In this document: in pieces, positions 9,027-17,678 of the stretch
Numbering within the stretch: the first letter of the stretch is position 1
Layout: each line of letters starts with the position of its first letter
NCBI RefSeq assembly: GCF_016714285.1
Contig: NZ_JADJNN010000038.1
Span: 62,001-126,000, forward strand
Direction: 5' to 3'
DNA from: Nannocystis sp.
GTDB taxonomy: Bacteria; Myxococcota_A; Polyangia; Nannocystales; Nannocystaceae
Length of the DNA: 64,000 bases
Program-made: the position numbers and the translations under genes
The notes under the pieces: model-generated
Databases searched by the model: none
The model's input: the letters and a program-made list of their open reading frames with translations, nothing else
What the model was told of the DNA's origin: nothing

Positions 9027-10937
9027 ATGATTGCGGAGCACCGGGGATCGATCGCTTGTCTCGGCATTGTGATGATGATCGCGGCGGGCTGTGCCCGTCC
9101 GGCGCAGGGTCCCACGAAGGCGCCCGAGGGCGCGCCGGGCGTCGCTCCGCCGGCGGCGCAGGACGTCGCGGACGCCGAGTCCGACGCGCATGCATTGCAA
9201 TCGAAGGTGACGCGGGTGACGGTCTACTCCGATCGGGCCCGGGTGACGCGGCAGGCGACGGCGCAGGTGCCGGGCGAGCCGACGGTGTTCGCGTTCCGCA
9301 GCCTGCCGGGCTGGGTCGATGACGGCTCGGTGCAGGTCGCGGCGAGCGCGGGTCGCATCGTCGATGTGCGCGTCGATCGGCGCTTCCTGGCCAAGGCGAC
9401 CGACGCGAGCTGGCGGCAGGTCGAGTCAGAGCACAAGGCGCTGGCGGACAAGCTGGCGGCGCAGAAGGACGAGCTGGCGGTGCTCGACGCCCAGAAGGCG
9501 CAGATCGAGGCGATCAAGGCGTTCTCGCTGGCGAAGATCACCCAGGACACGCTCATCGGCGACATCAGCGTCAAGAGCTACGGCGACGTGGTCCAGTTCA
9601 TCAGCGATTCGCTGCGGGCGACCGCCAAGGCGCGCCGCGCGGTGCAGAGCCGGCTCGACGAGCTGAGCCCCGAATATGAGGCCAGCCTGCGCCGCGTCGA
9701 GGACGCCAAGGGTCTGATGGACCTCGAGGAGACGACCGTGCTGGTCACGCTGCAGGCGAGCAGCCCGACCCCGGCGAGCGTCGAGCTGACGTACATGTTG
9801 CCGGGGGTCACGTGGGAGCCGATGCACGAGCTGCGGGCGAGCACGACGGACGCGAAGAGCGTCGAGGTCATCTCCTTCGCGGCGGTCACCCAGACCAGCG
9901 GTGAGGACTGGGGCGGGGCAGAGCTGTCGTTCTCGACTCAGTCGACGACGCAGTCGGTGCGCATCCCGGAGCTCGAGGCGCTGACCCTCGGTGACACCCA
10001 GAGCGCGACGCGGATCTTGACCAGCCAGGTGTCGTCGTTCACGCGCGCGCAGGCGGCCTTCGAGGGCCAGAGTCAGCTGTGGAACAAGGTCCATCAGGGG
10101 GCCTCCGCGGAGCGGGCGCGCAGCAACTTCGAGCAGGTGTACCGCAGCAACATCGAATATCTGCAGGTCGTGCAGGGCCGGACGGTGTCGATCTTCGAGA
10201 GCCTCGAGAAGCGCGGGACGACGGCCCACTTCAAGGCCCAGAAGGCCCAGAGCGTGCGCGGCGACGGTCACCCGGTGCGCCTGCTGATCGGTCGCAGCGT
10301 GCTCGAGTCGGCGCAGAAGACGGTCGCGGCGCCGGAGCAGAGCCTGAACGCGGCGCACACCCTGGCGATGACCAACTCCACGGGGCAGCCGTTCCTGCCC
10401 GGCAAGGTCGCGCGCTACCAGGACGGGACATTCCTCGGCATGACGGACATCGACTTCATCGCCAAGGGCGAGCGCTTCTCGCTGTTCCTCAGCGTGGCCG
10501 ACCACCTCAAGCTCTCGCGTCAGCTCGACCGCAAGCTGAGCAACCTGGTCCGCAAGACGCGGAGCCAGATGCAGGTGATGTTCATCGTCACGGTCGAGAA
10601 CCTCTCGTCCGAGGAGACCTCATTCACGCTGGCCGACCGCATCCCGGTGTCCGAGAACAAGGACATCCATATCGACAAGGTCAGCATCACGCCGGTGACG
10701 AAGCCGGACTCGCAGGGGCTGCTGCACTGGGACCTGAGCTTGAAGCCGGGGGCGAAGCGAGAGTTTCGCATCGGCTATCAGGTCGAGTATCCGCCCGAGC
10801 TGGTGTTGGAGACCACGCGGCGGCGCATGAAAGCGGCGTCGCCGGCGAACCCGTCGGCCGCGTATCCCTCGCCTTCGCCGGCGCCGTCGAGGTCGAAGAT
10901 CGAGGATCAGATCCTCGATCTCGAGGCCCAGTTCTGA
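9027..10937 (+). CDS. DUF4139/DUF4140 lipoprotein (mucoidy-inhibitor-A-like)
   Basis: This 636-residue protein begins at the ATG at 9027, which has an AGGAAGGTGGAG ribosome site just upstream. The signal peptide ends in the lipobox MIAAGC. An N-terminal VTVYSDRARVTRQA strand set is typical of DUF4140, followed by a long coiled coil (about residues 120-215). The C-terminal DUF4139 beta domain contains ELTYMLPGVTWEPMHELRAS. A Pro/Ser tail precedes the stop. The family is widespread and mostly uncharacterised. Here it is probably an outer-membrane or periplasmic lipoprotein. It is divergent from the SDR gene. Confidence 0.88.
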   Translation: MIAEHRGSIACLGIVMMIAAGCARPAQGPTKAPEGAPGVAPPAAQDVADAESDAHALQSKVTRVTVYSDRARVTRQATAQVPGEPTVFAFRSLPGWVDDGSVQVAASAGRIVDVRVDRRFLAKATDASWRQVESEHKALADKLAAQKDELAVLDAQKAQIEAIKAFSLAKITQDTLIGDISVKSYGDVVQFISDSLRATAKARRAVQSRLDELSPEYEASLRRVEDAKGLMDLEETTVLVTLQASSPTPASVELTYMLPGVTWEPMHELRASTTDAKSVEVISFAAVTQTSGEDWGGAELSFSTQSTTQSVRIPELEALTLGDTQSATRILTSQVSSFTRAQAAFEGQSQLWNKVHQGASAERARSNFEQVYRSNIEYLQVVQGRTVSIFESLEKRGTTAHFKAQKAQSVRGDGHPVRLLIGRSVLESAQKTVAAPEQSLNAAHTLAMTNSTGQPFLPGKVARYQDGTFLGMTDIDFIAKGERFSLFLSVADHLKLSRQLDRKLSNLVRKTRSQMQVMFIVTVENLSSEETSFTLADRIPVSENKDIHIDKVSITPVTKPDSQGLLHWDLSLKPGAKREFRIGYQVEYPPELVLETTRRRMKAASPANPSAAYPSPSPAPSRSKIEDQILDLEAQF

Positions 10938-10967
10938 GCTGACTGGATCAGGCTGGATCGGGCACGA

Positions 10968-11693
10968 TCAGGCACTTGGTGTTCGGACGCGACCGCGTCG
11001 CGGGGGGCGCAGGAGGGCCGCCTGGGCCAGGCCGGCGCTCGCTCCCGCGGCCCCGCCGATGGCGCTCACGTAGGGGATCGCGGCGACCAGGGCGGGTGAG
11101 GTGACGGCGAGGCCGAGGTCGGCGACCAGGTAGCACAGGCCGTCGAGCACGAGCAGGGCGTACGGCTGGGCGACCAGGCCGCCGCGCAGCGGCAGGACCA
11201 GGCGCAGCAGCAGCGCGGCGCCGACGAACACGACGGCGTCGCAGGCGGTGCTCACTGCGATCACGACGGCCTTCGCGTCGGCTTGCGGGGCGACCTGGAC
11301 GAGCACGAGGGCGAGGGCTCCGGCGGCGGCGAGGGCGAGGCCGCCGAGGATCGCGGTGCCGAGGGTGGTGAGCGGCGCGGTGAGGCCGCTGCGGCGGACG
11401 ACCTGGATGAAGCCGACGATCGCCGCGGCGCCGAGGAGGTTGGCGAGCACGAGCAGGGCGAGGCCGAGGTGGAGGGCGGCCGGGCTCAGGCGGATCTGGC
11501 TGTGGGCGACGAGCACGAGGGCGAGGGCCAGGGCGCGGAGGATCCACGGTCGGCGCGGCGGGTCGCCGGCGGTGAAGCAGGCGGCGGCGAGGCAGGCGGC
11601 GATCACCGCGAGCAGCTCGGCGATCAGCGGATCGGCGAGGAGGCGCACGCTGACCAGCGCCGCGAGCAAGATCGCCAGGAGCCACCTCGGCAT
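10968..11693 (-). CDS. Polytopic membrane protein of unknown function
   Basis: A 241-residue protein made almost entirely of Leu/Ala/Val-rich hydrophobic segments, with about seven predicted membrane helices separated by short Arg-rich loops. The C-terminus is basic (LLRPPRRGRVRT). No transporter or enzyme motif is visible. It converges on the DUF4139 gene across a 30-bp gap of repeated GGATCAGG/GATCAGGC words. It stands alone, and I do not recognise a family. Confidence 0.65.
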   Translation of the reverse strand: MPRWLLAILLAALVSVRLLADPLIAELLAVIAACLAAACFTAGDPPRRPWILRALALALVLVAHSQIRLSPAALHLGLALLVLANLLGAAAIVGFIQVVRRSGLTAPLTTLGTAILGGLALAAAGALALVLVQVAPQADAKAVVIAVSTACDAVVFVGAALLLRLVLPLRGGLVAQPYALLVLDGLCYLVADLGLAVTSPALVAAIPYVSAIGGAAGASAGLAQAALLRPPRRGRVRTPSA

Positions 11694-11767
11694 CGTCGCC
11701 GGCGATCTTGCCAGAACGCCGGATTCGCCGCTGCAGATCGTGGCGGGCGATCGTGACGCGGCCTAAC

Positions 11768-11811
11768 GCGGTCAGGTCGCGGTCAGGTCGCGGTCAGGTC
11801 GCGGTCGGGGC
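11768..11811. repeat. 11-bp tandem repeat beside a stop codon
   Basis: Three exact units of GCGGTCAGGTC (11768-11800) and a degenerate fourth. On the minus strand each unit contains TGACCGC, the same string that forms the stop region of the sterol reductase at 11826. Confidence 0.8.
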
Positions 11812-11825
11812 GATCGTGGTGGCGG

Positions 11826-13418
11826 TCAGTCGGGTTCGCTGGCCTCGCGGGCGAGCACGGCGAACACGTCGACCTCGGGCTTGATCTTGTCGTAGAGATG
11901 GGGGAAGGCCTGGTCGGCGCCGTACTGGGCGCGGACCTTCTCGTAGAGGTCGAGGTTGAACATCTGGCCGAACTCCTCGCGGGTCATGAAGGTGTCGGCA
12001 TACAGGAATGGATAGCCGCCGACCTCTCTCGTGAAGTCCTCCATTTTGCGCATGGCGTGGACCGTCTTGAAGGGCTTGCCGTGGAGGATCGGGAGCGGCA
12101 CGCCGTAGACCCCGAGGTCGAAGTACATGCCGAAGTCGGTGCCGGGGACGCGGTCTTGCTCGCGGGGGGCGCGGAGCTGGCCCTGCAGCGGGCCGTGGTC
12201 GTAGATCCGGCTGGGGTAGAGCAGGACGGGGTACATCTCGAACAGGCGGTGCGAGGCGTCGATCGCCCGGCTCATCGCGCTCATCGGCAGGACGATGTCC
12301 TGGAACACCTGCTTGGTGAAGGTCATCTCGCGCACGGCGGGGGTGGTCGAGAACTTGATGAACTGGATCCGCGGCGGCATCAGCCAGCCGAGCAGCCAGC
12401 GAAACACCGGGTGGTTGCCGAACGAGATCATGTGCTGCACGACCCAGAAGATGCTGCGATTGTGGCGCATCAGATAGTGGCGCAGCGGCACGTACTCCTC
12501 GGATTCGCCGTCCTTCCACAGGAAGGTCTCGACGTGCTTGAAGAACCACGGCTTGTACCAGCGGCCGAGCGGGTTGATCTTGCGCCGGTCGGCGGGGGCG
12601 GTGGGGGCGTCGGCGAAGTCGCCGGTCATGATCACGGCGTGGTCCTTGGCGTAGACGGTGGCCTCGAGGAAATCGGGGGCGTCGGCGGCGACCGACAGCT
12701 CGCGCAGCTGGTCGCAGTATTGCTGCTGGGTGTGCACCGGGATGTAGCGCAGGTGCACGAAGGGCTTGACCGGCATGATCTTCAGCTCGAGGCTGACGAG
12801 CAGTCCGAGGGTGCCGTGCGACCAGGGCAGGGCGTGGAACAGCTCGGGGTGCTCGTCGCGGGTGACGCGGAGCAGGCTGCCGTCGGCGACCACGACCTCG
12901 TAGGCGACGACGGTCTCGTAGAGCAGGCCGACCTTGTGCGAGTGGGTGGTCATGCCGACGGCCATCGCCAGGCCGCCGATCGTGGCGTCCTCGATCTCGA
13001 GGGTCACCTGCAGCATGTGGCCGCGGGGGAGCAGGTAGCGGGTGACGCTGCCGACGGTGACGAAGGGCTCGACGCGCACGGTGCCGCGCTCGAGATCGAC
13101 GCCGAGGACGTCGCGCAGGCCGCTCATCCGGATCTTGTGCCACTCATGCTTGGGTTCGAAGCGGGTGCTGAGGTTCTGCCAGGTGCGCCGGTCGGTGCAC
13201 ATCGGCCGCCGCGTCTCCGCGGGCTGGGCGTACCAGCGTCGGACCTGGCGCTGGATCTCCGCGACCCGCAGGCCGTGCTGCTCTGGCGCGGCGCCCCAGC
13301 GCTCGTAGTAGAAGTTGCGCAGGCGCATCACCGCGTCGAACAGGTAGCCGACGGGCAGCAGGCACAGGAGGATGACGCCGCGGAAGCGGGTCAGCAGGTC
13401 GAACACGAGTTGCTTCAC
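11826..13418 (-). CDS. Delta24-sterol reductase (DHCR24/DIMINUTO-like FAD enzyme)
   Basis: This 530-residue enzyme should reduce the C24 double bond of sterol side chains with FAD and NADPH, the last step from desmosterol-type to cholestane-type sterols. An N-terminal membrane anchor (FRGVILLCLLPVGYLFDAVM) precedes the FAD-binding region with VRVEPFVTVG and IGGLAMAVGMTTHSHKVGL. Many further strings match animal DHCR24 from memory: PWSHGTLGLLV, YKPWFFKHVE, RHNRSIFWVVQ, FGNHPVFRWLLGW, PFLYADTFMTREEF and the C-terminal AFPHLYDKIKPE. Human DHCR24 is 516 residues. The start is GTG at 13418. Two SDR genes lie a few kilobases away, but no cyclase or epoxidase is in the window. Confidence 0.9.
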   Translation of the reverse strand: MKQLVFDLLTRFRGVILLCLLPVGYLFDAVMRLRNFYYERWGAAPEQHGLRVAEIQRQVRRWYAQPAETRRPMCTDRRTWQNLSTRFEPKHEWHKIRMSGLRDVLGVDLERGTVRVEPFVTVGSVTRYLLPRGHMLQVTLEIEDATIGGLAMAVGMTTHSHKVGLLYETVVAYEVVVADGSLLRVTRDEHPELFHALPWSHGTLGLLVSLELKIMPVKPFVHLRYIPVHTQQQYCDQLRELSVAADAPDFLEATVYAKDHAVIMTGDFADAPTAPADRRKINPLGRWYKPWFFKHVETFLWKDGESEEYVPLRHYLMRHNRSIFWVVQHMISFGNHPVFRWLLGWLMPPRIQFIKFSTTPAVREMTFTKQVFQDIVLPMSAMSRAIDASHRLFEMYPVLLYPSRIYDHGPLQGQLRAPREQDRVPGTDFGMYFDLGVYGVPLPILHGKPFKTVHAMRKMEDFTREVGGYPFLYADTFMTREEFGQMFNLDLYEKVRAQYGADQAFPHLYDKIKPEVDVFAVLAREASEPD

Positions 13419-13534
13419 GCGAGGGCTCCGGGGTAGGCCCCCGAAAATCGGGCCCGGGGCGCCGTGGTGTCAACCGGAAAACGTGGGGGTCAGTGCGCGG
13501 TCGGCGGGGTGGGGCCGGGGTCGGTCGGGTCGAC

Positions 13535-13564
13535 TTGACAAGATGCTTGCGTCGTTGCAACTAT
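13535..13564 (+). promoter_or_regulatory. Likely promoter/operator for marR
   Basis: TTGACA at 13535-13540 is a consensus -35 box in an AT-rich island; a weak -10 (AACTAT, 13559-13564) follows with an 18-bp spacer. The imperfect palindromes CTTGACAAG and TTGC-N6-GCAA overlap it and could be MarR half-sites. The ATG is 14 bases further on. Confidence 0.45.
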
Positions 13565-13577
13565 TTCGTCCGAGCAC

Positions 13578-14033
13578 ATGAAACGGCCGATCACGCGAGA
13601 GCTGGAGCAGGGGATGCTGGCGGTGCGACGGGCGATGATGCGCGGGGTGATGCGCAGCGCGATCGACACCCTCGGGGTGGTCGACCTGACGCTGCTGCAG
13701 CTCGGCACCCTGCTGCTGCTGGAGGACGGGGAGGCGCGGACGGTGGGGGCGCTCGGCGAGCAGATCGGCCGCTCGCTGTCGGCGACGAGCCGGCTGGTGG
13801 ACGCGCTGGTGAAGCGCGAGCTGCTGCGCCGCGAGGAGGACCCGGACGACCGACGGGTCCGGCGGGTCACGATCGCGGCGCGCGGGCGCAAGCTGCTGGT
13901 GACGATGGCCCGGCGCCGGGCCGAGGCGGAGATGCGGCTGATCGAGGCGCTGGCGCCCGAGGACCAGCGCACGGTGCTGCGCGGGCTCGAGCTGCTGGCC
14001 GAGGCGGCGAGGAAGCAGGTGGACGATGTCTGA
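13578..14033 (+). CDS. MarR-family transcriptional regulator
   Basis: A 151-residue winged-helix repressor of the MarR type. The recognition region (VGALGEQIGRSLSATSRLVD) and the wing (REEDPDDRRVRRVTI) are canonical, flanked by helical dimerisation ends. It starts at an ATG just after an AT-rich promoter region holding inverted repeats, suggesting autoregulation. Its last eight bases overlap the start of the downstream phosphotransferase-like gene, so the two form one operon. MarR proteins usually sense small aromatic molecules, in keeping with a drug-modifying partner. Confidence 0.92.
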   Translation: MKRPITRELEQGMLAVRRAMMRGVMRSAIDTLGVVDLTLLQLGTLLLLEDGEARTVGALGEQIGRSLSATSRLVDALVKRELLRREEDPDDRRVRRVTIAARGRKLLVTMARRRAEAEMRLIEALAPEDQRTVLRGLELLAEAARKQVDDV

Positions 14034-16659
14034 GTCGATCGTGTCCCTGGCGGCGCTGCGCCGCGAACACCTGGCGCTGGCGGGCGGCAAGGCGGCCAAC
14101 CTCGGCGAGCTCATCGCGGCCGGGCTGCCGGTGCCGCCGGGCTTCTGCCTGACCACGGCGGCGTATCACGAGGTCGCGGCCGACGCGGCGGTGCGGGCGG
14201 CGATCGCCGGGCTCGCGCAGGGCGGCGCGGCCGAGGCGGTGCGCGCGGCCTTGCTGGCGGCGCCGGTGCCCCCGGCGATCGCGGCGGCGCTGGCGGGCGC
14301 GTACATGCAATTGGGGGAGCAGGTGGTGGTCGCGGTGCGCTCGTCGGCGACGGCGGAGGACCTGCCGGACGCCAGCTTCGCGGGGCAGCAGGACACGATC
14401 CTCGGGGTCCGCGGCGAGGCGGGGTTGATCGCGGCGGTGCGGCGCTGCTGGTCGTCGCTGTTCAGCGACCGCGCGGTCGCCTACCGGGCCCAGCGAGGCA
14501 TCGCGCCGGAGTCGGTGGAATTGGCGGTGGTCGTGCAGCGGCTGGTGCCGGCGAGCGTGGCCGGGGTGCTGTTCACGGCGGACCCGGTGCTCGGGCGGCG
14601 CGGGCGGGCGGTGATCGACGCGAGCCCGGGGCTCGGCGAGGCGGTGGTCTCGGGGGCGGTGAATCCGGACCACTTCGTGGTCGAGGGCGAGGTGGTGGTG
14701 GTCAGGCAGATCGGCGACAAGCGGCTGCGCATCGACGCCGACGCCGACGCCGACGACGGCGGCACGCGGCAGGTCGGGCTCGCGGCGAGCGACGAGGCCT
14801 GCGTGAGCGACGCGGAGCTGCACGAGCTGGTGGCGCTGGGGCGGCGCATCGAGGCGCATTACGGGGCGCCGCAGGACATCGAGTGGGCGCTCGACGGGGC
14901 GCGTCGTCCGGCGATCTTGCAGGCGCGGCCGATCACCACGCTGTATCCGCTGCCGGAGGGCGCCCCGGCGCCGCCAGCGTTATCGGTGTACTTCAACTTC
15001 AACGTGGCCCAGGGCGTGCTGCGACCGCTGACGCTGATGGGGATCCAGTGCTGGCGGCTGTTTATGGGCGGGGTGCTGCGCAAGCTCGGGTTCGCGGTGC
15101 CGGTCGAGGCCGGGCCCGGGTTCATCAAGGATGCCGGGCACCGCCTGGTCTTCGACCTCAGCGCGGCGCTGCGGCATCCGGTCGGGCGCAAGCTGGTCGT
15201 CCGCGTGTTCAGCAAGATGGAGGCGCGTAGCGCCGCGGTGATACGCACATTGCTGGAGGACCCGCGCCTCGCGGCCCAGCCCAGCTCGCGCTTTGCGACG
15301 GTGAAGGCGGTCGTGCGCGGGCTGTGGCGCACGCGGGCGCCGCTGCGTCTGCTCGCGGCGCTGTGGGATCCGGAGGCGGCGCGGCGGGGTGTGGCGACGC
15401 GGGTCACGGCGCTGCTGGCCGCTGGCGAGACGGCCGACGATCTGCGCCCCGCGGCCCGGCTGGCGGCGATCGAGCGCATGCTGGTGGCGGGCTTTCCGGG
15501 GCTGTTCGTATCGGTGATCCCGGTGATGGCGGCGGGCTTGCTGAGCCTGGAGATCGCGCGGCGTCTGATCGGCGAGCGGGCCACGGCGGCTGAGTTCGAG
15601 GCGACGCTGCGGGCCCTGCCGCACAACCCCACCACCGAGATGGACCTCGAGCTGTGGGCCATGTCGCAGCGGCTCGCGGCTGACCCCGAGGCGAGCGCTG
15701 CGCTGCGCACGGAGACGCCGGCGGCGCTGGCCCGTCGGTTCCACGCGGGCAGCCTGCCGGCGGCCTTGCGGGTCGAGCTGACGGGCTTTCTGGCGACGTA
15801 CGGGGCCCGCGGTGTGGCGGAGATCGACGTCGGTGTGGCGCGCTGGGGCGAGGATCCGACGCACGTGTTCGGGGTGCTCGCCAACTATCTCGCGCACGCC
15901 GATCCGGCGCTGGCGGCGGACCTGCAGTTCGAGCGCGGGCGGGCGGCGGCGGAGGCCGCGATGATCGAGCTGACCGCGCGGGTGGGCTGGTGGCGGCGGC
16001 CGCTGCTGCGCCTCGCGTTCGGGCGCATGCGTGGGCTCGCGGGTGTGCGCGAGCTGCCCAAGTTTGCGATCGTCCGCCTGCTCGCGCGCAGCCGGGAGCA
16101 CCTGCAGGCGATCGGCGCGACGCTGGTGGCGGCCGGGCGCATCGAGCGGGTCGAGGATGTGTTCATGCTTGACCTGCCCGGCGTGCGGGCGGGGCTCGGG
16201 GGTGCGGACCTGCGGGCGCAGGTGGCCGCGCGGCGGGCGGGCTACACCCGCGAGCTCGAGCGTCGCCACTCGCCGCGGGTGTTGCTGTCCGATGGGACAG
16301 ACGCGGAGGCGCTGCTGGTGGCGGCTCAGCCGGAGGGCGGCCTGGCGGGCACACCAGCCTCGGCGGGGCGGGTGACCGGGGTGGCGCGGGTGATCCTCGA
16401 TCCGGCGGGGGCGCGCATCGAGCCGGGGGAGATCCTCGTCGCGCCGTCGACCGACCCCGGCTGGACGCCGCTGTTTCTCACCGCCAGCGGGTTGGTGATG
16501 GAGATGGGCGGGGCGATGTCCCACGGGTCGGTGGTGGCCCGCGAATACGGGATCCCGGCGGTGGTGGGGGTGCCCCAGGCCACCACGCGGATCAGCACGG
16601 GCCAGCGGATCACGGTCGACGGCGCGGCCGGGACGATCACGATCGAGACCGATCGCTGA
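14026..16659 (+). CDS. Rifampin-phosphotransferase-like PEP-synthase-family enzyme
   Basis: This 877-residue enzyme has the domain order of rifampin phosphotransferases: N-terminal ATP-grasp, a large alpha-helical substrate domain, and a C-terminal swivelling phosphohistidine domain. The ATP-grasp part (1-310) holds GGKAANLGEL, VRSSATAEDLPDASFAGQQD and ILQARPITTLY. The swivel domain carries GGAMSHGSVVAREYGIPAVVG with the phospho-acceptor His at residue 833. PEP synthase itself has a TIM barrel after the swivel domain, absent here. A rifamycin substrate is inference; another small molecule is possible. One palindrome copy (16285-16300) lies inside the gene in frame. It is translated with marR. 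Confidence 0.82.
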   Translation: MSESIVSLAALRREHLALAGGKAANLGELIAAGLPVPPGFCLTTAAYHEVAADAAVRAAIAGLAQGGAAEAVRAALLAAPVPPAIAAALAGAYMQLGEQVVVAVRSSATAEDLPDASFAGQQDTILGVRGEAGLIAAVRRCWSSLFSDRAVAYRAQRGIAPESVELAVVVQRLVPASVAGVLFTADPVLGRRGRAVIDASPGLGEAVVSGAVNPDHFVVEGEVVVVRQIGDKRLRIDADADADDGGTRQVGLAASDEACVSDAELHELVALGRRIEAHYGAPQDIEWALDGARRPAILQARPITTLYPLPEGAPAPPALSVYFNFNVAQGVLRPLTLMGIQCWRLFMGGVLRKLGFAVPVEAGPGFIKDAGHRLVFDLSAALRHPVGRKLVVRVFSKMEARSAAVIRTLLEDPRLAAQPSSRFATVKAVVRGLWRTRAPLRLLAALWDPEAARRGVATRVTALLAAGETADDLRPAARLAAIERMLVAGFPGLFVSVIPVMAAGLLSLEIARRLIGERATAAEFEATLRALPHNPTTEMDLELWAMSQRLAADPEASAALRTETPAALARRFHAGSLPAALRVELTGFLATYGARGVAEIDVGVARWGEDPTHVFGVLANYLAHADPALAADLQFERGRAAAEAAMIELTARVGWWRRPLLRLAFGRMRGLAGVRELPKFAIVRLLARSREHLQAIGATLVAAGRIERVEDVFMLDLPGVRAGLGGADLRAQVAARRAGYTRELERRHSPRVLLSDGTDAEALLVAAQPEGGLAGTPASAGRVTGVARVILDPAGARIEPGEILVAPSTDPGWTPLFLTASGLVMEMGGAMSHGSVVAREYGIPAVVGVPQATTRISTGQRITVDGAAGTITIETDR
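16285..16300. repeat. Dispersed palindrome copy (inside phosphotransferase gene)
   Basis: A perfect CTGTCC-GATG-GGACAG palindrome, translated in frame as LSDGTD in the linker before the phosphohistidine domain. Confidence 0.8.
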
Positions 16660-16772
16660 TCGGTTAATGTCGACAGCGGCGACGACGCGATCGCCGATCG
16701 CATCGCCGCGGTCCGCTTCGACATCATGAATCTGATCGCGGCCGTGACCGGACTTTGCTAGGAAAGGGACCC

Positions 16773-17660
16773 ATGCGCACTGCACGAACCATTCACCCCG
16801 CGAGCATCCTGGCGCTGCTGCTGGCCTGCGGCGACAGCGGGGCCGGCGACGGCGACAGCGGGACCGGCGAGGCCAGCGAGACGGGCGAGACGGGCGTGAC
16901 CGGCGACACGGGCGAGCCGGCGGTGTGCGGCGACGGCATGGTCGCGGGCGCGGAGGTCTGCGACGACGGCCCGGACAACGGCATGGGCGGCAAGTGCAGG
17001 GCCGACTGTACGGGCCTGCGGGTGGCGACGGTGCGGGGCGACGCGATCCCCTTCGACGCCAGCCCGACCGGGCGGATCGCGGGCGCCACCGTGTCGATCC
17101 TCGAGTTCCCGGAGCTGCAGATGGTCACCGGCGCGGACGGCAAGTTCGAGTTCGCCGACCTGCCGGTCGGGGCCGACATCACCCTGGTGCTGGCACATCC
17201 GGACTATCACGCGATCCAGACCGGGACCCACGTGTTGCCCGACGAGGGCCTCGATCGCGTCACCTTTCAGGCGGTGACCCACGACATTTACAGCGCTCTG
17301 GCGGCGATCGTCGGGATCACGCCGGACGACAGTCAATATTGTCAGATGGTGACCACGGTGACCCGGGTCGGCAAATCCATCTACGACAGCGGCGCGCACG
17401 GCGAGGCCGACGTGACCGTGAGCCTCGACCCGCCGCTGCCGGCCGAGAATGGCCCGATCTACTTCAACGCGCAGGTGATCCCCCAGCCGTCGCTGACCCA
17501 GACGACCGAGGATGGCGGCGTCCTGTTCGCCCAGGTCCCGCCTGGCGACTATACGTGGACGGCGACCAAGGCCGGCGCGAGCTTTCGTCAGGTGCGCATG
17601 AAGTGTCGCGTCGGCTATCTGATCAATGCCTCGCCGCCGTGGGGGCTGCAGCGGCTGTGA
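16773..17660 (+). CDS. Lipoprotein with Myxococcus Cys-rich repeat and carboxypeptidase-regulatory-like fold
   Basis: A 295-residue lipoprotein with an AGGAAAGGGA ribosome site before ATG 16773 and the lipobox LLLAC. A GDSGTGEASETGETG linker follows, typical of Nannocystineae surface proteins. One Cys-rich repeat (CGDGMVAGAEVCDDG ... CRADCT) matches the DUF4215 type. The body contains two Ig-like beta units (GATVSILEFPELQMVTGADG and VTVSLDPPLP) with the DGKFEFADLPVG motif of carboxypeptidase regulatory-like domains. No catalytic site is seen. It is probably a surface adhesion or scaffold protein. Confidence 0.8.
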   Translation: MRTARTIHPASILALLLACGDSGAGDGDSGTGEASETGETGVTGDTGEPAVCGDGMVAGAEVCDDGPDNGMGGKCRADCTGLRVATVRGDAIPFDASPTGRIAGATVSILEFPELQMVTGADGKFEFADLPVGADITLVLAHPDYHAIQTGTHVLPDEGLDRVTFQAVTHDIYSALAAIVGITPDDSQYCQMVTTVTRVGKSIYDSGAHGEADVTVSLDPPLPAENGPIYFNAQVIPQPSLTQTTEDGGVLFAQVPPGDYTWTATKAGASFRQVRMKCRVGYLINASPPWGLQRL

Positions 17661-17678
17661 AATGCTCCGTGCTCGCGC

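Noticed and set aside
8800..16720. Frequent GCGATCGC words resembling the cyanobacterial HIP1 element
   Set aside because: They occur often but also fit the GATCGC codon preference of GC-rich genes; I cannot show enrichment without counting.
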